DNA from: Candidatus Aminicenantota bacterium
GTDB lineage: Bacteria; Acidobacteriota; Aminicenantia; Aminicenantales; Aminicenantaceae
NCBI GenBank assembly: GCA_020348385.1
Contig: CP070750.1
Span: 3,742,553 to 3,806,552 of the forward strand
DNA length: 64,000 nt
Direction of reading: 5' to 3'
Shown here: in pieces, positions 58,780 through 64,000 of the stretch
How positions within the stretch are numbered: the first letter of the stretch is position 1
How the letters are laid out: every line of letters begins with the position of its first letter
The notes under the pieces: model-generated
The model's database searches: none
What the model was told of the DNA's origin: nothing
The model's input: only the letters and a program-made list of their open reading frames with translations
Made by a program: the position numbers and the translations under genes

Positions 58780-60237
58780 ATGAACAAAATATTTGATCGA
58801 CGGGAATTTTTAAAGATATCAGCGGCGGGTAGCGCGCTGTGTCTTGCCGGGCCAGGTCTTTATTCTAGAAAGAGGCCTCGGCAGGAGTATAAGGCAACAA
58901 AACTCGTCAGCCCGGGCTGTCGGGGAACCAAGGTGAAGGTTGCCAAGATTTACATGGGGCTTCCCGATCCTCATTGGCCAAAGCCTACACTCGATCTTGA
59001 AAAAGAGATCCAATTTTATGAGTCTCAGTTTGCCAAATACAAGGATGACTTATCCGATGTGGATTTTGTGGTCAACCGGTTGGTTAGCTCTCCTGAACAA
59101 GTGGAAAAACTCAAGGATAATCTCAAGGATGTGGATGGCATTTTGGCTATTCACCTAACCATCTGGATCGGCCGCATCCTGGACGCCCTACTCGAACAAG
59201 GCAAACCCACGGTGGTTTTTGCTGCACCTTACTCTGGTCACGAGTGGGTGGGGTACGGCGATCTTCTCCGACAGGAGAAGGGATCCCAGATGGAATGTTT
59301 GTTGACTTCAGATTACAGCCGGCTCGAATGGGCCATCCGGCCTTTCCGTGCCATCCATCACCTGCGAGAGGCAAAAATCCTCAACCTCACAACCCGTGAT
59401 TTTTCAGAGTATGCTGAGATGGTGAAGCTAAAATTTGGATCAGAAATCAAGCGGATCGAACTCGATCGCGTACTCAAAACCTACGATGAGGTTAGCGATG
59501 TTGAGGCCCAGGCTGAGACCATCCGTTGGGCCAAAGGAGCCGATAAGATCGTGGAGCCGTCAAAAGCGGATTTATTCAAGTCGTGTAAACTGGCTTTGGC
59601 TTTTGAGAGGCTAGTGGATGAGGAAGAAGCTTCGGTTTTGACCGTGGATTGTTATGGCACGATGTGGGATAAGACAATCAAGCTCCCCGCTTATCCCTGT
59701 GTCGGATTCGGACATCTGAACAACATCGGATTGGGCGGCATATGTGAGTCAGATCTGCGTTCGGCCATGACCCACATCCTATTCCAAGGTTTGACGGGTA
59801 AACCCGGATTCATCAGCGATCCCACCGTGGATGAGGGGAAGGAGCATATCATTCTAGCCCATTGTCTGGGCACGCCAAAAATGGACGGCCCGAAAAAACC
59901 CGCTCATTCTTATAAGCTGCGCACGATCATGGAACGCCAGGAGGGAGTGGTTCCCCAGGTCAAAATGCGGGAAGGGCAGCGCGTAACACAAGCACTATTG
60001 ATGGGGAAAGATCTCATCCATTACTTCACAGGGGAGATCGCCGAAACACTCGTCGAGCTGGAACATGACCGAGGATGCCGCACCAAAATCGCTGTCAAAG
60101 TGGATGGGGACCTTGCCAAGCTCTGGCGGAACTGGTCCCACGGGCTCCACCGGCAGACCGTTTACGGCGACATCACCAAAGAGCTTCAGTATTTTTGCAA
60201 ATTCAAAGGAATCCATCTCATCAACGAAGCCATTTAA
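58780..60237 (+). CDS. Tat-exported L-fucose/L-arabinose isomerase-like protein
   Basis: The 485-aa protein begins with a twin-arginine signal (DRREFLKISAAGSALCLAGPG). The mature part has the fold pattern of fucose/arabinose isomerase-like proteins: VDGILAIHLTIWIGRILDALL, KPTVVFAAPYSGHEWVG, VLTVDCYGTMWDK, PCVGFGHLNNIGLGGICESD (with a metal-type Glu/Asp), LAHCLGTPKMDGP and the final HGLHRQTVYGD. ATG 58780 has GAGAAGGGG upstream. Family enzymes are normally cytoplasmic; an exported version is unusual. Confidence 0.78.
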   Translation: MNKIFDRREFLKISAAGSALCLAGPGLYSRKRPRQEYKATKLVSPGCRGTKVKVAKIYMGLPDPHWPKPTLDLEKEIQFYESQFAKYKDDLSDVDFVVNRLVSSPEQVEKLKDNLKDVDGILAIHLTIWIGRILDALLEQGKPTVVFAAPYSGHEWVGYGDLLRQEKGSQMECLLTSDYSRLEWAIRPFRAIHHLREAKILNLTTRDFSEYAEMVKLKFGSEIKRIELDRVLKTYDEVSDVEAQAETIRWAKGADKIVEPSKADLFKSCKLALAFERLVDEEEASVLTVDCYGTMWDKTIKLPAYPCVGFGHLNNIGLGGICESDLRSAMTHILFQGLTGKPGFISDPTVDEGKEHIILAHCLGTPKMDGPKKPAHSYKLRTIMERQEGVVPQVKMREGQRVTQALLMGKDLIHYFTGEIAETLVELEHDRGCRTKIAVKVDGDLAKLWRNWSHGLHRQTVYGDITKELQYFCKFKGIHLINEAI

Positions 60238-60361
60238 CAAAATTATTCATGTCCATAGACTGTTAGGCGCTGGAACAGTTTTTAGATGAAACTAAGTAAT
60301 GGCCAGAATATCTGGGTGAGAGGCGCTCCGACATGCCTGGTGGAGAGGAGATCCGTCGAAG

Positions 60362-63175
60362 TTAAGGTTTGGCGGCGAAAGAGCAGTCGAAGATTTTGGG
60401 GCGGCCGTTGCCGTCGCTCCGCACCTCTCCTCTCAGGTAGCAGGAAGGAGGCGTGCCCATGGTCACACACCTTCTCTCCCCCACGCCTTCCAAAAGACCG
60501 GTCTCGTCCTCGAAAAGATAAAAATACTTCTCCCCGCTGCTAACCCTTTTGCGCCGGGCATCCACCACACGTACCAGAAGTTCCACCACCTGTCCCGCAC
60601 AGTCCTTCAAATCCTTTATCCGGAGAGGAGGCCGTTTGCCCACAATGAGGGAAAGGGAATCTCCCTCCGGGAAAAAACCGAGCGACTCGACCACCATCCG
60701 CTGTTTTTGTTTCCGACCCAAGTCAGAGATGTCCCCCATGTCCTCGATCCCTTGGAAATACCCCAGGATCTGCTTGCTCCTTTTGGGTTCGAGAGAATCG
60801 AAAACACCGGCCTTGATCAGGGAAAAAAGTTCTGTTCTCGTCAGCGACACCCGGGCGAGAAAATTCTCTATCGAAAGATAGGGCTCGTACTCCCGCTCGT
60901 CGATGATCTTTTCGGCGGTCTTCATGGCCAACCCTTTGATGGACAGAAACCCCACACGGATGCCCTCGCCTTCCACCTCGAATTGGTAAAAGCTTCGGTT
61001 CACATCCGGCCCCAGGACCCGGATCCCGTTTCTTTTGGCCTCCTCAACGTATTCTACCAGGTGGTAGTAGCCGCCCCCGGCATTGAGCACAGACATGAGG
61101 TAAACGACCGGATGATGGACCTTCAGGTAAACGGCCTGGTAGGCCATATGGGCATACGAGGCGCTGTGAGCCTTGTTGAAAGAGTAGGAGGAAAAGGCCT
61201 CCATAACCTTCCAGAGTTTTTCGATCTCGTTCGGCGTGTATCCCCTTTCGCCCGATTCCTGGAAAAACCTCTTCTTGAGCGCCCCGTTTTCCTTCCGTCT
61301 CTTCAAGCTCCGCCGCAAAAGGTCTCCCTCCTCAGGCGTCATCCCGGCCACCCGCTCGGCGACCTGCATCACCTGCTCTTCATAAAGGAGAAGTCCCCCT
61401 GTCTCGGGCAGAATTTTCGCCAGGAAAGAGTCACGCTTCACCGGCCTTCCTTCCCGCTGGCGGAGGAGGTTCTCTTTCATCCCGCTTTCTGTCGGCCCGG
61501 GCCGGATCAGGGCCAGCGCCTGGGTCAGTTCATAGACATTTTCCGGCCTCATCCGCCGCAGGAGGTTCATCATAGCCGGGCTTTCCACCTGGAAACATCC
61601 GATGGATTGGGCCTTCTGGAGAACGCTGTAGGTCTTGGCATCTTTGGGAGGGATGTTTTTGATGTTGAGTTTTTTTTTGGTCTCGGAGATGGCGGCCAGC
61701 CCCCTGACCGAAAGGAGGTCCAGTTTGATGAGCTTCAAATCTTCCACCGCATCCCGGTCATAGTGGGCCATCACATAACCTTTGGCCGACTTCTCGAGCG
61801 GCAGATACCGCTCCACAGGCGCCGGCGTCAGGATGACACCGCCCACATGGAGAGATTTTTCGCAGTAGACAGAGGTCAGGTCAGAGGCGGCCTGCCATAT
61901 CTCCCTGTACTCGGGGAGGGGCCTTTCCTTTTTCAAAAAATCAGGATCGGCAAAATAGGGCGCCTTCTTGCTCAAAGATCGGGATTCCTCAGGGGGAAGA
62001 CCAAAGGCTCGGGCCGTCTCATACAGGGCCGAACGGGCCCGGAAATTTTTGACACTGCACACAAAGGCCGCTCCGGTGCGGCCCTTGCCGTATTTTTCCA
62101 GGACATAGGTCAGCACTTCGTCCCGGCGGCGGGAGTCGAAGTCCAGGTCAAAGTCCGGAGGATCAGGCCTCCCGCTGTTCAGGAACCGCGCAAAATAGAG
62201 GTCAAAGGTGATCGGGCTGATGTGGGAGATTCCCAGCAGATAGGCCAGATAAGAGGAAGCCCCCGAGCCCTTGAGGTTGTGGAGGATTCCGTTGCGGCGG
62301 GCAAACTGCACCACATCGTAAACCACGAGAAAGTAAGGGGCAAAACTCGACTGCTCGACAACACCCAGTTCCATCTGGACCCGCTGCCGCTCCTTCCAGC
62401 TCAGGTTTTTCAACCGTCTCTGCTTCTCCATGACCACTTCCCTCAGAGGAGTGGAAAAGAGGTCGCCGGGAAGAGGCGGGACGATATCGGCGAAAGGAAA
62501 CGCACATTTTTCCGCCACATCGAATGTCCTTTCGAACAGGGGTTTTACTTCCGGGCCGAATTTTTTGAGGGCAAAACTCTCCTGGCTTGGACCAAAAAGG
62601 CGCACCCTGTCCCCCCATTTGTCCCTTTCCGGCGGGAAGGGGATTTTTTTCTGGATAGAATGGAGAAGGATGAGCTTTTCGGGATTTTTGACAAACTTCA
62701 GGGGGTTGGCCCACAGCAGCGGGAGATTGTGTTTTTTGGCCCATTCTCGGGCCTTCGGGAGATTGAAAAAATCGGCTCCGATATACAGATCTTCTCCGCC
62801 AAGAAGCGCTTCCAGAGGCTCGGCATTCTCGAGAGAATCATTCTCCTTGGGTTGGGGGAGCAGGATAACAACCAACCCTTCTGTTTCCCTTATTTCCTTG
62901 CGGTTGAGGATCTCCATCAGGTTCCAGTATCCCTCCCTGGTCTTGACCAGGAAGAGAAACTGTCGCCCTGCGATCTCCACCTCACAGCCGAACAGAGGGG
63001 AAAATCCGGAATGCAGGGCCATTCTTTTCCATTTGGCCCACCCGAAGATGTTGGCGATGTCGGTGAGGGCGGCGGCCGGGAGTTTTTTCTGCGCGACCCA
63101 GGAACCCAGTTCCTGCAGCGTGATCCCGCTCCGACCTTTGCTGTAAACCGAATGCACCCTTAGCGGCACGAACAT
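60362..63175 (-). CDS. DnaE-type DNA polymerase III alpha, short (error-prone-like)
   Basis: The 937-aa protein has a PHP domain with degenerate metal residues (VHSVYSKGRSGI where LHVHSEYS is usual), the palm with PDPPDFDLDFDSRRRDEV (about 338), SLHVGGVILTPAP, KLDLLSVRGLAAI and the finger/HhH region. It lacks the long C-terminal part of replicative DnaE (about 1160 aa), as do DnaE2/ImuC polymerases. A Y-family polymerase gene lies upstream on the same strand. GC content is clearly higher than in the rest of the window. Confidence 0.88.
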   Translation of the reverse strand: MFVPLRVHSVYSKGRSGITLQELGSWVAQKKLPAAALTDIANIFGWAKWKRMALHSGFSPLFGCEVEIAGRQFLFLVKTREGYWNLMEILNRKEIRETEGLVVILLPQPKENDSLENAEPLEALLGGEDLYIGADFFNLPKAREWAKKHNLPLLWANPLKFVKNPEKLILLHSIQKKIPFPPERDKWGDRVRLFGPSQESFALKKFGPEVKPLFERTFDVAEKCAFPFADIVPPLPGDLFSTPLREVVMEKQRRLKNLSWKERQRVQMELGVVEQSSFAPYFLVVYDVVQFARRNGILHNLKGSGASSYLAYLLGISHISPITFDLYFARFLNSGRPDPPDFDLDFDSRRRDEVLTYVLEKYGKGRTGAAFVCSVKNFRARSALYETARAFGLPPEESRSLSKKAPYFADPDFLKKERPLPEYREIWQAASDLTSVYCEKSLHVGGVILTPAPVERYLPLEKSAKGYVMAHYDRDAVEDLKLIKLDLLSVRGLAAISETKKKLNIKNIPPKDAKTYSVLQKAQSIGCFQVESPAMMNLLRRMRPENVYELTQALALIRPGPTESGMKENLLRQREGRPVKRDSFLAKILPETGGLLLYEEQVMQVAERVAGMTPEEGDLLRRSLKRRKENGALKKRFFQESGERGYTPNEIEKLWKVMEAFSSYSFNKAHSASYAHMAYQAVYLKVHHPVVYLMSVLNAGGGYYHLVEYVEEAKRNGIRVLGPDVNRSFYQFEVEGEGIRVGFLSIKGLAMKTAEKIIDEREYEPYLSIENFLARVSLTRTELFSLIKAGVFDSLEPKRSKQILGYFQGIEDMGDISDLGRKQKQRMVVESLGFFPEGDSLSLIVGKRPPLRIKDLKDCAGQVVELLVRVVDARRKRVSSGEKYFYLFEDETGLLEGVGERRCVTMGTPPSCYLRGEVRSDGNGRPKIFDCSFAAKP

Positions 63176-63280
63176 CTTAATCTATCCTTCCCATTCCGTT
63201 TGCTCTTTCTTCCAGAATCTTTTCTCCAAAGCAACAGAGGCCATCGGGAAGGGATTTGCTCTCTTCAGATTTTTCACGCC

Positions 63281-63512
63281 ATTCCCTCACCGCTCTTCTC
63301 GGCGGCTCCGGAACTCCGCCCGTTAACTCCCAATCTCACCACTCTAGCCTCTGTTCCCCTGCCTGCCCGGATCTCTTACCCTTTAGTATAGTCGTGCTCA
63401 ATACATCCTCACCGTCTTCCGCCTTTTTTTCGTCAGATTCCCTCGAAGAGCGGCTCGTGAAGGCTAAATCTTCAATGGTCGCTTTATCCCTTCCGGATGA
63501 CCTATATAGCAA
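63281..63512 (+). repeat. Dispersed repeat, copy B (in the 357-bp dnaE/Y-polymerase gap)
   Basis: This is the fullest copy of the repeat family, spanning the parts shared with 4883-5075 and with 33633-33712. It contains a GGCGG-N10-CCGCC hairpin at about 63301-63320 and the shared blocks ccactctagcctctgttccc and taaatcttcaatggtcgctt. The whole gap 63176-63532 otherwise shows no gene. Short frames in it (for example 63336-63536 minus) are not supported. Confidence 0.75.
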
Positions 63513-63532
63513 TCTGTTTTGTTCCTTGCATC

Positions 63533-64000
63533 TCATTTGGTTAACGAGGCGGTTTTCAGGACAAAACCCCGGTCCCTCTCGAAATTGTACAGGCTCCCCA
63601 GCATCTTTTCCCGGACCGTCAACAGCGACCCGAACCCGTATTTTTCCCGTACCTGGTCCACGGCCTGGCCCAACCGCACGTACCGCTCCGAATAGGGTTC
63701 GAAAAGGGAGAGGGGCCTGGCCCGGACAAGGTCAGAGGCCTTGACTCCGACCAGACGCAGGGAGAGACGGGAGCCGGCAAAGAGCTCATGAAAAAGTTCC
63801 TTGGCGATCGGGAAGATCCTCCCCATCTCCTGGAGGGGAGAGAGCAGGAGGCGTCTTTTCGCCTCGGTTTTAAAGTCTGAGTACCGGACCTTGACCTCGA
63901 TGATGTGGGCATAAAGGCGGTCTTTGCGTAGAGGAAGTGTCAACCGGTCGCAGAGATAGGCCAGGTGGGCCAGAAGCAGGCGTTTGTCCCAGATGTCTTC
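63533..64000 (-). CDS. Y-family DNA polymerase, C-terminal part only (window edge)
   Basis: The frame is open to the window end (position 64000). It encodes the little-finger domain of DinB/ImuB-like polymerases: KRLLLAHLAYLCDRLTLPLR, IIEVKVRYSDFKTEAKRRLL, SLRLVGVKASDLV and RPLSLFEPYSER. The catalytic palm lies outside the window. It precedes the short DnaE gene on the same strand, an arrangement seen in imuB-dnaE2 mutagenesis operons. Whether it is DinB or ImuB cannot be decided from this part. Confidence 0.85.
   Translation of the reverse strand, partial: EDIWDKRLLLAHLAYLCDRLTLPLRKDRLYAHIIEVKVRYSDFKTEAKRRLLLSPLQEMGRIFPIAKELFHELFAGSRLSLRLVGVKASDLVRARPLSLFEPYSERYVRLGQAVDQVREKYGFGSLLTVREKMLGSLYNFERDRGFVLKTASLTK

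Noticed and set aside
60707..63163. Very long (818-codon) plus-strand open frame opposite the DnaE gene
   Set aside because: It is an antisense shadow of the GC-rich dnaE coding strand; the translation is low-complexity in Phe, Arg, Gln and Pro with no motif, while the minus strand encodes a clear polymerase.
63336..63536. 66-codon minus-strand frame inside repeat copy B
   Set aside because: The matching frame is broken in copies A and C, and the sequence is better explained as a dispersed repeat.
1..64000. tRNA, rRNA, CRISPR array, transposase or prophage genes
   Set aside because: None was recognised on either strand; the repeats present are short, few and not regularly spaced.

Overview
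The window looks like chromosomal DNA from an uncultured-type, Gram-negative, anaerobic, amino-acid-using bacterium. The evidence for an outer membrane is a BamA/OmpH/FabZ/LpxA/LpxI block, lipoprotein and Tat signals, and a LolA-type protein. Amino-acid use is suggested by two APC permeases, threonine dehydrogenase plus Kbl, a histidine-ammonia-lyase-type enzyme, two fold-type I aminotransferases, an IorA-like TPP enzyme and polyamine synthases. The abundance of exported hypothetical proteins (6-bladed propeller, several MBL-fold hydrolases, a giant M14 peptidase) fits Candidatus Aminicenantota or a related Acidobacteriota lineage. That placement is inference; there is no rRNA or tRNA gene here to test it.

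Layout. 0-6.1 kb: outer-membrane assembly and lipid A genes (bamA cut by the window edge, ompH, fabZ, lpxA, lpxI, Gfo/Idh oxidoreductase). 6.1-9.6 kb: M48 lipoprotein protease, LolA-like protein, aminotransferase. 9.6-12.1 kb: a small sigma54-controlled unit (membrane protein plus orphan Fis-type HTH protein), with a clear -24/-12 promoter, two matching 17-bp palindromes and an adjacent sigma54 activator. 12.2-21 kb: giant M14 peptidase, divergent SpoIID-type envelope protein, pyrE and an NhaC antiporter. 21-30 kb: kbl and SDR-type threonine dehydrogenase flanking two tandem spermidine-synthase-like genes, then an aminotransferase, a Tat-exported TIGR04076-type protein, an APC permease and an IorA-like enzyme. 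30-35 kb: exported isochorismatase-like hydrolase, a 130-bp inverted-repeat element, a HAL-family lyase whose MIO triad reads Ala-Cys-Gly, a FadR-type regulator and an MFS carrier.

35.2-42.6 kb is one tightly packed minus-strand operon for a Tat-exported molybdenum hydroxylase (2Fe-2S, Mo and FAD subunits) with its maturation genes (P-loop NTPase, XdhC, MocA-like) and a secreted NTF2-like protein. It has a good sigma70-type promoter with a perfect palindrome just upstream. 42.6-44.1 kb: a CDF transporter with altered metal ligands and a 56-aa Cys-rich protein. 44.2-49.4 kb: SDR, UbiA-type prenyltransferase, DUF362 and GT-C genes, possibly a lipid-linked sugar pathway. 49.7-60.2 kb: a run of exported proteins including four different MBL-fold hydrolases (one fused to ankyrin repeats), a signal-peptide-bearing methyltransferase, a cupin, a propeller, a permease, a signal peptidase and a Tat-exported sugar-isomerase-like protein. 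60.3-64 kb: visibly more GC-rich DNA carrying a DnaE-type polymerase and the C-terminal part of a Y-family polymerase, a translesion/mutagenesis-type pair.

Three related copies of a dispersed repeat lie at about 4.9, 33.65 and 63.3 kb, and a C-rich tandem repeat occurs at 20.9 and 44.06 kb. No tRNA, rRNA, CRISPR array, transposase or prophage gene was seen.
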